This document shows, piece after piece, positions 45,701-58,891 of a stretch of 64,000 nucleotides of DNA; position 1 is the stretch's first letter; each line of letters starts with the position of its first letter. The position numbers were made by a program, and so were the translations under genes. The notes under the pieces are model-generated. The model was not told the origin of the DNA and made no database searches. It saw only the letters and a program-made list of their open reading frames with translations. This DNA is from Enchytraeus crypticus (taxonomy: Eukaryota; Annelida; Clitellata; Enchytraeida; Enchytraeidae), in assembly GCA_905160935.1 (NCBI GenBank), contig CAJHZI010000741.1, positions 2,485,001-2,549,000 on the forward strand. Reading direction: 5' to 3'.

Positions 45701-46868
45701 TTCTATCATTCATAGCCTATTTGCTTCTTGTGCTGATTCATCCACCTTATTATTCTAGGTGTTATACTGATATAACTATTTAACTGTTATAATTGTCTAG
45801 TATGTGATTTATGGTGATATAACGGTTGTTTCTAGGGTGTGATTGATGGTGATATAACTGATATCTAGTGAGTGATTGCAATAAGTGTTTACATTTAGCG
45901 TGTTCAAAATGAGAGCTAAAACTGCATGAGCAAACAAAGAGAGAGAGCAAACGAATGTTTTGATTTTCTGTTCGTAGCATCTATACCTAGTTGAAATGTA
46001 ATTAAATACAGCTTATTTTTCTCTCTCTTATACTTTTTTACAAATAATACTACCTGTTTAATTACTTGCTGGGATAAGCACACATTATGCTCTTCCAGAT
46101 TTTATATTACCGAAAAGTCTTTGTTGTATCAAAATATATTAATAGACATTAAAATTGTTTTGCATTGAATTAGACAATATTAATTGTTCAAGATATATAG
46201 TGTAATAATAATGTGTTATTAATATATATTCAACTCTCATCAGATGGACTAGATGATATAGCTGATATATTTCAATATGTTGTGCATTATTATTTTTTAT
46301 CTGGTGTAAGGAAATGTGATCTAACGATATTTTATGCTATATTAATAGATACTGTACATTGTATTGTTTTGTAGATGATCCCCGCGCCTCTTGTTGACAC
46401 CCCGGGCACGCCTCCTGCTGTACTTCTATACAACTCTCGTTACTCTGACACTCAGCTACCCCCCGGGGTCAGGTCTATCATATTGGAGGGAGCTAGCAGC
46501 AATGGAGGGAGGGCTAGTCCACTCATTGGTGGGGGGGCTCTAGGACGTGTTGTGTCTGTGAATCATAGAACTGGTAGTCCCACCTTAGTTACTCTAAACG
46601 GTCCGCTAGTTGCTAATGGACAGGCTGTTGTAGCTGGGAGGAGCTTCTACGCTAATACACAGGGCTCTAGTTTAGTGGTAAGTAAACAATGTCTCATCTC
46701 TTCAACAGTGTCATGATCCTGTCTTGTTCATTCCCTTTCTCTCTATCACTCTTTCTTTATCTCTCTCTCTCTATCACTCTTTCTTTATTTCTATCTATCT
46801 ATCACTCTTTCTTTATCTCTATCTCGTAAACAAGGTCTCATTATCAACAGTGACATGATCCTGTCGTG

Positions 46869-46918
<50 letters not shown>

Positions 46919-47000
46919 ATCTCGTAAACAATGTCTCATTTCATCTCTTCAACAGTGACATGATTCTGTCTTGTTCATTCTCTATCTCTCTCTCTCTCTG

Positions 47001-47041
<41 letters not shown>

Positions 47042-50000
47042 CTCTTTCTTTGTCTTTATCTCATAAACAATGTCTCAGTTCATCTATTCAACAGTGACAT
47101 GATCCTGTCTCCCTCTCTCTCTCTATCTCTTTCTCTATCTCACTCTTTCGTTATCTCTATCTTAAGATTTATTCTACAGTGATCAGGATTCTGAACTCTC
47201 ATAGCATACTACTTTATTTATAATTCGGAATGTGGCGTGACAAGATATGACTTAACATTCGATTTAAACATTAATTTCCTCCATATCTCTGTCTTTGATT
47301 CACACAAATCATGAAATTTTAGATGTAACTTTCTGACATTTATGTGATTATCAGTGAAATCTGATACATTTTAAGTTCTCAGAAATTTGCTGTGGTTTCC
47401 TCGAGTGCTGAGTGTCTTTTTCATGCAATTAGTTATTTTATAATTAAGAAAATAATAAATGTTAATGTTTTGCAGATAGATTAAAGGTTGAATGATTGAT
47501 TGATTATAATTCAGCGACCATTTGGCTTGGACTCAGAGTTCGCTGAGATGGGTTTTGAAGATGAAGAGGAATTGGGTCAGGCTGATACTTTCTCTGATAA
47601 TTACACTCCTTCCAAAGGTTAGTCACTTTCTCTGATAACTACGCTTCTTCTAAAGGTTAGACGCTTTCTCTGATAACTATGCTTCTTCTAAAGGTTAGAC
47701 GCTTTCTCTGATAACTATGCTCCTTCTAAAGGTTAGTCACTTTCTCTGATAACTACGCTTCTTCTAAAGGTTAGACGCTTTCTCTGATAACTACGATCCT
47801 TCTAAAGGTTAGTCACTTTCTCTGATAACTGCGCTCCTTCTAAAGGTTAGTCACTTTCTCTGATAACTACGATCCTTCTAAAGGTTAGTCACTTTCTCTG
47901 ATAACTACGATCCTTCTAAAGGTTAATCACTTTCTCTGATAACTGCGCTCCTTCTAAAGGTTAGTCACTTCCTCTGATAACTGCGCTCTTTCTAAAGGTT
48001 AGTCACTTTCTCTGATAACTACGCTCTTTCTAAAGGTTAGTCACTTTCTCTGATAACTACGCTCTTTCTAAAGGTTAGTCACTTTCTCTGATAACTACGC
48101 TCTTTCTAAAAGTTAGTCACTTCCTCTGATAACTACGCTCTTTCTAAAGGTTAGTCACTTCCTCTGATAACTATGCTCTTTCTAAAGGTTAGTCACTTTC
48201 TCTGATAATTAATTATGCTCTATTCTAAAGGTTAGACCTTTCTCTGATAACTACGCTCCTTCTAAAGAGTAGTTCTCTCATAACTATGGTGCCGTGATAT
48301 TAATGAAGATTTATAATGAGCTTGTTAATAATTAATTATGATAGTATGTAGACGATGATGATGATGTCACAATGATAGTGATCATACTAATAAGTCATGC
48401 AGATCAATCCATTTATGTAATTTAGGATAATTTATGTAATTTTCACTGTAACTCTGCTTCAGCGTTCATGACATTTTTTTGTATTATTTTGACGTATTTT
48501 ATTGTTTATTTCAGTCTTGTTTGACTATCAAATGAGATTCATGATGCTAATTTTTGCTATATTTTATGTTGCTGTGCTTTGCTTTATTGCAGTTCATATA
48601 GGCCCGCCTCATCCCGATCCTGTCGTAGAAACTGCCAGTCTGGCCAGCGTTGAGCCACCTGATGTGACTTATAAACTACATCTGCCTGTCGCACGTAAGC
48701 AGTCATCTGGTTGGTCAGATGGTGACGATATGGGTGGAGATAGATCTAAGTGTTCGCTGTCGTCACTGCAGCTCGAGACCATTATTTACGCCTGTCAAAA
48801 ACATGAGACATTTCTGCCTAACGGAGAGAGGGCGGGGTTTCTAATAGGTATGTTGTGTTTACTTCTCTTGTTGTTTGCTTATGAACAGATTTCATTTGCC
48901 GGAAACAAATGTTGTAAAGGTGAAAGGGTAAAAGAGGATTGGATGCAAGGGTGAATGCAATTGGATGCAAGCCTATTTGGATCGCTTGTTAGTTTATGTA
49001 GTCATACTGTCTCTTTGCATCATGATGTTATCTATATTGTGGGTTGTATGCATCATATGATGGTATTTATGTAGTTGTATAACTATCATGATGTTATCTA
49101 TATTGTGGGTTGTATGCATCAGGTGACGGTATTTATGTAGTTGTACAATCATCATGATGTTATCTATATTGTGGGTTGTATGCATCAGATGACGGTATTT
49201 ATGTAGTTGTACAACCATCATGATGTTATCTATATTGTGGGTTGTATGCATCAGATGACGGTATTTATGTAGTTGTACAATCATCATGATGTTATCTATA
49301 TTGTGTGTTGTATGCATCAGATGATGGTATTTATGTAGTTGTAACTATCATGTTGTTATCTATATTATGGGTTGTATGCATCAGGTGATGGTATTTATGT
49401 AGTTGTATAACTATCATGATGTTATCTATATTGTGGGTTGTATGCTTCAGGTGACGGAGCCGGTGTCGGTAAGGGTAGAACAGTGGCTGGTATTATCTAT
49501 GAAAACTTTCTACGAGGTCATCAACGTGCTTTATGGTTAGTTACATTTTGTAGCAGGTTTTTAGTTATAGCATTCAGTATATTTGTGTTATTAGTAAATT
49601 GAGAACCTATATCATCCATATGACAGGCGTGCGTACTTGTCGAATTATTTGTGAATATCATTACAGTTCACATTTAATTTGGTATGTTGTAAGTACTACC
49701 GTTATTTGTGGAAAAGGTTTTATTGATTTAAATCATGGCTTGCTGAATACTGATCCCATGGTTTGCTGAATACTGATCCCATGGCTTGCTGAATAGTGCT
49801 TCCATGGCTTGCTGAATGGTGCTTCCATGGCTTGATGAATAGTGCTTCCATGTCTTGCTGAATACTGACCCCATGGCTTGCTGAATAGTTCTTCCATGGC
49901 TTGCTGAATAGTGGCGTTCATGTCAGGTAACTTCTATACCAACTCACCTATGAAACAGGTAAAGAATGAACTGTTAGCCGACTACTTGTTAGCGGAGTAA

Positions 50001-53000
50001 TGATAAAAAATTGAAGGATTGATTTGCAGGTTGAGTGTATCGAATGATTTAAAGGAGGATGCAGAGAGAGATCTGGAAGATATTGGTGCTGGAGGTCTAA
50101 TCACTGTCTACTCTCTCAACAAGGTATCCAGTCCTTGATTGTATTCATGAAGTCCCTGATTGTGCTAGATTTGACTTACTTGTTCATGAAATTGTTGACA
50201 CTAATGAAAGTGTTGAAATATCACGTAGCTAGAAGCTTACTTTTTAAATTTAATGGTACAAATATTTATTGCAATTTCAATGATAAGTGTACATAAACTA
50301 TTGTATCATTTAAATTATAATTGCCAATATAATGCTTTTAATAAAATAAAAATAAAAATGTAACTATGATTTACGATTGATTTAGTCTAAGCATCAAACC
50401 CTATGACTCTATTTCTTACAACTTATCAACATGAAAATATCGTGTTATTCTTTAAAGCATTTCCTCTTATTAATGATTAAATTAAAGTTAAAACTAAAGA
50501 ATAAAGCAATACAGGAATAGAGAATAAAGCAATACGATGCTATGACGTGTGCAGTTCAAGTACGACAAGATCTCGTCGAAGGTTAACGACAGGGTGAAGC
50601 GTGGTGTGATATTCGCCACGTACAGCACTCTGATTGGTGAGAGTCACGGCAGCGGCAAGTACAGCACCCGTCTCAAGCAGATCACTCACTGGCTCGGCAA
50701 GCAGTTTGACGGAGTTGTGCGTATTTCTTCAATACTTGCTTTCTAATCGTGCACAGGTACAATTTATTCTTTAATAGACTCTGGTGCTAGAGAGATTGGT
50801 GATATTGTAGCTTTGTTTTAAAGTTTAAAGCGTAAGAAATCAGTTGATTTTGATGGCTTTACTCGTCGAACTATAAGCGTTCGAAATGTGGCTATGGAGA
50901 AGAATAAAGAAGATCAAATGGACTGAAGAAATTATAATTATCAACGAAGTGCTGTACAGGGTTGGCACATATAGGCATTTGATATAAATAATAAGGAATA
51001 GGAGGTAATTGAAGGAAGAATTGAAGGTTGAAATGTTAGAGTAAAACTGTGACTTGGGATGCTGGATAATTCATTTGACTATTCTTACTCATAACTAATT
51101 CTTTGTTGATATGAAGAGTAATGCTGAGGATAGAACTATGTGGAGGAGTTAAATGTCATGGACCTGTGTCATGCGGAGGAGTTAAATGTCATGGACCTGT
51201 GTCGTGTGGAGGAGTTAAATGTCATGGACCTGTGTCATGTGGAGGAGTTAAATGTCATGGACCTGTGTCATGTGGAGGAGTTAAATGTCATGGACCTATG
51301 CTATGTGGAGGAGTTGTGAATGTCATGGACCTGTGCCAATGGGCAGTGCACTGAGAGAGAGTTGTCGAACCATTTATATGAGGTTCTGATGAAGTAAAAT
51401 CTATTATTTAAACTGTTGCTATTCTTTTCTCTTATAAACATGTTGTGGTTGTCGAGTGGACAATCTGAAATAAATGCTTTGTGTCTGTTGTGTAGATAAT
51501 TTTGGACGAATGCCACAAGGCTAAGAATCTTTGCCCTGCTGGTTCATCTAAGTCTACAAAGACCGGTCAGGCTGTTCTTGACCTTCAGAACAAACTTCCC
51601 AAGGCCAGGGTTGTCTACGCTAGTGCTACTGGTAATGAGTATTGATTATATCTAAAATTCTTACAGTGAATTTATAAATTAATCATTTTTCTAGCAATTG
51701 GAACACCAGAACACCTTGACTTGCAAATAATAGTAATAATTGTTTGAATCAATAATTAATTTACTATTCTAAAGCTTTTCATGTAAATAAGTTTCTATAT
51801 TAGGTCTCGGCCCTGAATCATATGTTATATTGTGTATATGTTAGGAATATCGTGTTGGAACCCAACATGAGGCCGAGTATTTCACATTACCAGAAACAGT
51901 CGCAGTCACGATGTGTTGTTGTTGCGTGTAGGTGCGTCAGAACCGCGCAATATGGCGTACATGACCAGGCTGGGACTGTGGGGCAAGGGAACTCCCTTCA
52001 ATGAATTCAATGACTTTATCAATGCCATCGAGAGAAGGTAAGAATTCCTAGTGACTGCTTGAACAGAATTGCACTTTCTTTACTGTTGTGACCTAATGCC
52101 TGTGATGTCATTGCCTGGTGAATATGATGGTGTTGGAAACTCAGAATCTCTGATGCTAGAAAATAGAAACAAAAATGTTGAATCGAAAAATCAGTGTTAA
52201 TGAAAATCAGCTATAAATTTGTCATTCAGTTTAGATTTTGAATTTTATTGTTTACAATATATGTCCTATATTTATGTCTTTTACAACTATTAACTTTAAA
52301 TTTATCATTCAGTTTAGGTTTTGAATTTTATTGTGCTATAAATACGCACTGTGTAATTAATTATCTTCATCAAATAATTAATCGATGCTAGATGTTGTTT
52401 TGGAAAACTACCTTAAGAGATGGGTTTATATTAGGTGTTCTTTGCATTTATTGTTGATTATTTAATGAACTGGTTGGTTTGTTTCCTGTTGCTAGGGGTG
52501 TGGGTGCCATGGAGTTGGTTGCCATGGATATGAAGCAGCGTGGTATGTATGTAGCAAGGCAGCTGAGCTTTAAGAAGGTTCAGTTCACTATAGACCGGGC
52601 ACGCACAGACGATAACTTTGTTAGGATCTACAACGAGAGTGTCGCTCTGGTAAGAAATCAATTCATTGCACTATACATGTGCATTAGTTGCTAAGGCACA
52701 GTTTGACTTTGTGCACTGACAGATCTCTGTCAACATGCTCATACTGACAAAGAGCTGTCAACAGACAACATCAGAATGCTCTTAAAGCTAAACGTTATGT
52801 ACTTTACGTAGGAGTATACTGGATTCCAGTTCCAGCTGGATTTTTGTTTAAAATCCGGTTTTGTCTGGTTTGAAAAAGTCAATTCCAGATTTCATGAGCT
52901 TTTCTCGTTATCGCGATGATTTCTGTCATATTTACAGTGAGTGCTGTACTGTTTGTAATAGTAATATGCTGTACTGTAATAAAATAAATTATGTTATACT

Positions 53001-56000
53001 GTATTGTATCTTATTGTGTAGTGTTAATATAAGATTATATTACATGTTAGTGTAGTTTTCGTATTTTGTATGACATTATAATCCAACGCAGTATATTAAT
53101 TGTGTTACTGTATATTCTGTGCAATATTTCAATGTTTTAGTATATTGTATTATGTCATAGTATAACTTACTGTAGCGTACCTGATTGTATCGCAGTGTTT
53201 TAGTGTACATTGAATTTTATTGTTTTTAGTGGGTGAACACGAGGGACAGGTTTCAGAGGGCGATGGATCTGCTGAAGACGGATGGGAAGGTGAAGAAAAC
53301 CATCTGGGGTCAGTTCTGGTCGTCACATCAGCGCTTCTTCAAACATCTCTGCATTGCAGCAAAGCTGGGTCGCTGTGTGTCGCTAGCCAAACGCTCTGTC
53401 GAGATGGGCAAGGTAACTCCTGCTGTACATGCACATAGATCTCAAGTGATCAAGCTGCACATATTAGAAATATAACATTTTTTATCAGAATCTACCAGTA
53501 TGAATCTTTTTAGGCATTCATGATAATTTATATTATTTGATATACTATCATCATCATCATCCTCCCTTGAATCCCAGTTTAACTAGGGTCAGGATACGAA
53601 TAGACTTTCTCAATTCCTCTCTGTCCTACACAACACCACCAGCCAATCCCCTATTTGAGACTTTCCATTTGTTACAATTTTTGCAGCAATTTCTGGAGCC
53701 TAGGCGCTCACAAACCGAATGCCCTTTCTGACGTTGATATGGATCTTAGTGCTTTAGTCGCCTTCTACAACACGTGCAGTCACCGGTTGGTCAATTCTTC
53801 ATACAACCCGGACACAACACGGGGACATTATTTGATATACTATAAATGTTTAAATTTTATTGGTGAGCGAATATTAAGGTGATGATGACAATGACTATGA
53901 GGATGATGGTGATAATGATGATGATGCTTAATTATTATTTGTGTATCTACTTGTTTCCATGCCTATTTGTGTATCTACTTGTTTGTATACCTATTTGTGT
54001 ATCCATATGTCTGCGTGCTCGTGTGTGTGCTGACAGTGCGTGGTGATAGGGCTTCAGTCTACTGGAGAGGCTCGCACTTTAGAACAACTGGAGGAGAGTG
54101 GGGGTGAACTGTCAGACTTCATCTCTTCTGCCAGGTCAGCTTCCTCAGTTACTAAGTTTATCTCCATGTGTGAAGGTGTTTTTAAATTATTTTTTTGAAA
54201 TTTTGATACTCTTGGTCAATTTTAACAAGTACCGGAAAGCTGTTCTCCTCTGAACTCTTAGCTGTTCTCCTCTTTGTGTAGATTGTGTCTAAAAAGTGAA
54301 AAAGCAAATTAAGTGAGAAACTTTAAGCGGTATCTGACTCTTGAACTGGTGAGCCTCTTGTGTCTCTTACATATTGAGCATAAAACTGCCGTAAGCTGCC
54401 ACGTTGAGCTCCTGCTTGCTAAACCTGAGCACAACGGTGTCATCATGTGATTGCTATTGGCTTATATTAGCTGTAGCCTTTGCCAATCTGCTCTACTCCG
54501 TGTGCTCAGGAAAGTTTTTATTAAACTCTGATTTGTTGATTTTGTGTTTCGTAGAGGAGTGTATCAGTCGCTTGTTGAGAAGTATTTTCCTACGGATTAT
54601 TCACTCAACTCTATTCTGCAGTCTGATCTCAATGGAAACTCTTCTGAAGTGGCTGGCGACAAACGTAAACATGCTGCTACAGGTAAGAACTAATAGTTCT
54701 GATAGATCTCGACAACAACGTAAATTCTAAATCATTTATCATTGGTTAAGTGAACTAAGCCGTCAGCGGCGGCTGGGTCGTGGAGAGTGTCATAACAGCT
54801 GAGTACATTGTGCCACTACGCCAGTAACTGAGGAACTCCATGAACCAATTCTTCAAGCCTCTTTATTCCTTGTGAACTCATCTCAGCCATGAGAGATTAG
54901 TGTGCACAAATAGGAGGCTTAGGTCATCCTAATCTTAATAAATATGAGGCTTAGTTGTTCCTAATCTTAATAAATATGAGGCATAGTTGTTCCTAATCTT
55001 AATAAATATGAGGCATAGTTGTTCCTAATCTTAATAAATATGAGGCATAGTTCTTATTATTATTTGTTCTTCCTCAAATTTATTAAGATATACATGAGGC
55101 ATAGTTCTTCCTCATTGTAATAAATATGAGGCATATTTCTACCCTTTTCAAGGTAAAACTATATACATTGTGCGCATGCAATGGATTAGGTGGCAATTAC
55201 ATGCAGTTCACTTTTCTAATAAACTATTTTGTTAGCTGATGGAAAATGTTGCGGACATATTCATTTCTTCCATAATGAAGAGAAATTAAATTTTCGAAGA
55301 TTCGTTCCTAAACTATATTCATATACTTCGTTAAAATTTTTCTTTCATGAAAGAAATCGAAAAAATATAATCCATTACTGTATGATTGAGACATAATTTC
55401 GCTTAGTATATGTGTATCTCTCAATATAGCATCAGCGTTGTTGTTGAACAGGACGAAATCAGTTAGCTGCTAAGAGAGCAAAGTTCACAGTTGACTCGGA
55501 AAGCGACAGCGATGATGATGATGACAATGATGAAGATAAAGCCGATTCATCAGGCAGTGAAAGCGAGGCCCCTAGCGATGATGATGAAGATGATAGTAAT
55601 GACGATGATGACGATTCCAGCAGCAATGAAACAGACGAAGATGAAGATGACAACCCATTTGCTCGCAGTGGCTTTGACAGCGATGATGATGATGGTAAGC
55701 ATCACTTTTCATTTAAGTGATGTAGTTTTGGAGGAAATCTAGAGAAAAGGAATGATAAAATTCCAATATACAAGTACCAACTTAACGTTACTGTAGATGG
55801 TTAGTTTGTTAAAAGTAAATTTTTTTTACAAATTTATTATTTTAAAAATACTTCCATCAATAATTATAATTTCTACCACTGATCGACCTTTCCTTGAATC
55901 AGGCTATGCGTGAAAGGATATACAGTTATGCACCTTGTTAGTAACAACTAACGATCACCAAACAACATGTTTACTGATTGCATGTTGTTGTTTATACTTT

Positions 56001-58853
56001 AGATCCTTGGCTGAAGCGCAGTCCAAAACGTAAAAATGAAAAGCCAGAAAAGGAAAAGAAGCCAAAGAAGGAACAGAAACCGAAGAAGGAAAAGAAACCG
56101 AAGAAGGAGAAGAAGAATAGGAAGAAGGATGACGATGACTATGACAGTATTGATAGAGAATGTGATAGAATACTGGGTCTCGCTAAGGATAAATCATTGG
56201 CGACAGGTGAGTCTAATTTTGCTTTCTTTAGTGCTTTGTGTGATTCAAATTGTAGCTATCTTAGTTAGACATTCATTAAAACCTTTTAATCATTTCTTTG
56301 TCACCATTTGTATAAATGAGAATTTGACTGTGACTTATTTGACTATTGCTATCAATGTCTGATCTATATAACTTTGGCAGGTTATAACCACAGCACTTTT
56401 CTTAGTAAGTAGCAATTGCATGTGTAATTACATTCCACAACATAGGTGCGTCTAATCTGAGAGTTACGCATTGTTTAAAAAATTTAGTACTCAACACCAG
56501 TATTAGGTGTGTTTTGTTCATAACTTGCAATGGAGCGTTATGATGTAAGAGAAGCATGTCCCCCCTTTGACACCTTTTGGGTGTTTACCACTTCACCGAT
56601 GTATTGCTCCAAATCTTTCTTTATATAAATTAGATAGATTGATTGACTGCAGCTATACGACAGTTTCCTACATCGACGAGTCGTTTGGCAGCCAGTGGTT
56701 CATTGGTTAATCGCTCGACGACTGCTCCTGGCAACCTGACAGGTATGGGCGGTGCCAGCAGCAGCAGCAAGTCAGCGTCAGAACAGCTGTACGAGTGGCA
56801 GAGAGAGCTGCTGGCAGCTGTCGATAGGATTGCGCTACCTAACAACTGTCTCGATGATCTCATTGATCGGCTTGGAGGCCCAGACCATGTCGCTGAGGTA
56901 ATACTGACTTCTGCAGTGTTTTTCTGCAGTGTTTCTCTAAGCTCTTATTTTCTGTTCTTCATTTTACGTTAGAATTTCTGAACAAGTCATTAATCATATC
57001 TGTGAATGTCTTTTTAGAATTAAATCATTTTATAGTATTTTCTAATACATCTATTGTTGGGATCATTTGATTAGTGTATAAATAAATAGTTAATATGAGG
57101 ATCTCATCAGAAGGCTGCTCGAATTAACATTCATAGAAAAACAGAAAGAAGAAAAAGAACATCGAGAAAATGAAGAAGAACAGTCTTGTGGAGGAACATC
57201 ATAGAGAAATCTTATGCTGGAACCAGCCCTAGGATGATCACTTGACGCCATGACATATTATGTGATCATCTGTTTTTGTATAATATAACTTAAATATAGT
57301 CATTTTTAGGACCTTAATTCTCCTCAGCACATTTCTTTTGCAGATTGGTCTGATTGAATTGATCTGTAGTGATGTGTGCTGTGAGGACGTCCCTGACATC
57401 CCTGGATGAGGAAACGGACGTTAAACCTTCATTATTATTATTATTTGTTAGTCTCACTTTAAAATCACTTTTGATCTTCTTTCACTTGTGATCTTCTGTT
57501 TTAGTGTACATTTATTTATTTGACTATTTTCTAGAAAAATTTGTTCAGTTTAATGTTTAAGCTAACTAGCTATTAAGTCTGTTTTGCTGATCTGTATTTA
57601 GGCGTATGTTTTGTTGATAGTCTGTTTAATTAAGTTGTTTTAATTAAGTTGTTTTAGTCTGTTTCTATATTCAATTGATTGATTGATTGTGATTCGTTCA
57701 CTTATTGATTGATTTGCAGATGACAGGACGTAAGGGGCGAATAGTAAAAGATGAACAAGGAGAGGTGAGATACCAGACGAGAAAGAATGAAGATATGATA
57801 CGCATGGAGCGCTTGAACATCGCTGAAAAACAAAACTTTATGGATGGAGACAAGGTTGGATTGTTTGATTTAATGAGTACAAATTTAAATTCGTAGTCGT
57901 CAGCTGTTGCTGCTTAAATAGTCTACTGTTATAATTATATCCAGTTATTCACACTCAAATTATCAATTTACTGTACTTACTCTATTTTATTGTACCCAGA
58001 TCAAAGTGTTTATATCTTTAGTGGTTTCCATCTCTTTAATCCATGCAGTATTAGGTACATGTTATATGGAAATTTATTTTGCATGTCAACTGATGGATTA
58101 CATTAGCTATTGAATTATCATAGTGCGTAGAATTTATCCTCCTTGTTTATTTCCCGAAAAACTTACTTCAGAATGGCAAGTTTACTAGTTTCTTAATGTA
58201 TTTGTTGTTGAATGTAAAATAATATTCTGGGAACAATTTTGTTGCAGTTTATAGCGATCATATCTGAGGCAGCAAGCTCTGGAGTGTCGCTGCAGGCTGA
58301 TCGCAGGGCTAAGAATCAACGTAAACGTGTTCACATTACCCTCGAGCTCCCGTGGAGCGCTGATCGCGCCATACAGCAGTTCGGTTAGTGGCCGCATTGC
58401 TATTTCCTAGTAGTTTAATTCATAGTAATTTTATTAGTAATTTTATTTGTAATTTTATTAGTAATTTTATTCCCCAATAATTGTAGTCTTTTGAAACTGT
58501 GATTTTATCATTATTGGTATATTGCTATTACTTATACATGTATAGATGATAGACTCGTCTTCATCACAATCATCTTCGCTTGAATCTCAGTTTGTTTAGC
58601 TATGGTAAACTATTATCTAATATCTCTCCAATAGAGATATGTGTTCATGATTCATGATAGATTAAACAAGCGAATGACATAAACTGTTTTAATGCTGCAG
58701 AAGTGTGGAAAACTTGAGTTTAATTAAAATAGACAAGTCGTTACACTAAATCCCTCTATTTCTATCCTATGTGAAGAGAAGGACTTTGAATAGACATATA
58801 TATGAAGTAGTAATATGCCATCATTGCCATGGCCCTGCCAATAGGCAGTGCAC

Positions 58854-58891
<38 letters not shown>

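Larger units (their letters stand above)
43037..46374 (+). repeat. 1.8-kb tandem duplication inside SBNO creating an extra exon
   Basis: The second 129 codons of exon 1 plus the following intron (from 43037) are repeated with offset 1798 nt from 44835. Coding parts are about 90 percent identical by eye, with mostly synonymous differences (for example [10 protein letters not shown] versus [10 protein letters not shown]). The introns also align, including the GCACCGTATGGTGCGGCACG block at about 43609 and 45588. Copy 2 gained an acceptor (ttgcag at 44829-44834) where copy 1 has the coding bases attacag, so exon 2 was born at the duplication junction. Both copies end in the same donor (cacag then gttgg) and both exons are multiples of three. 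Confidence 0.92.
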
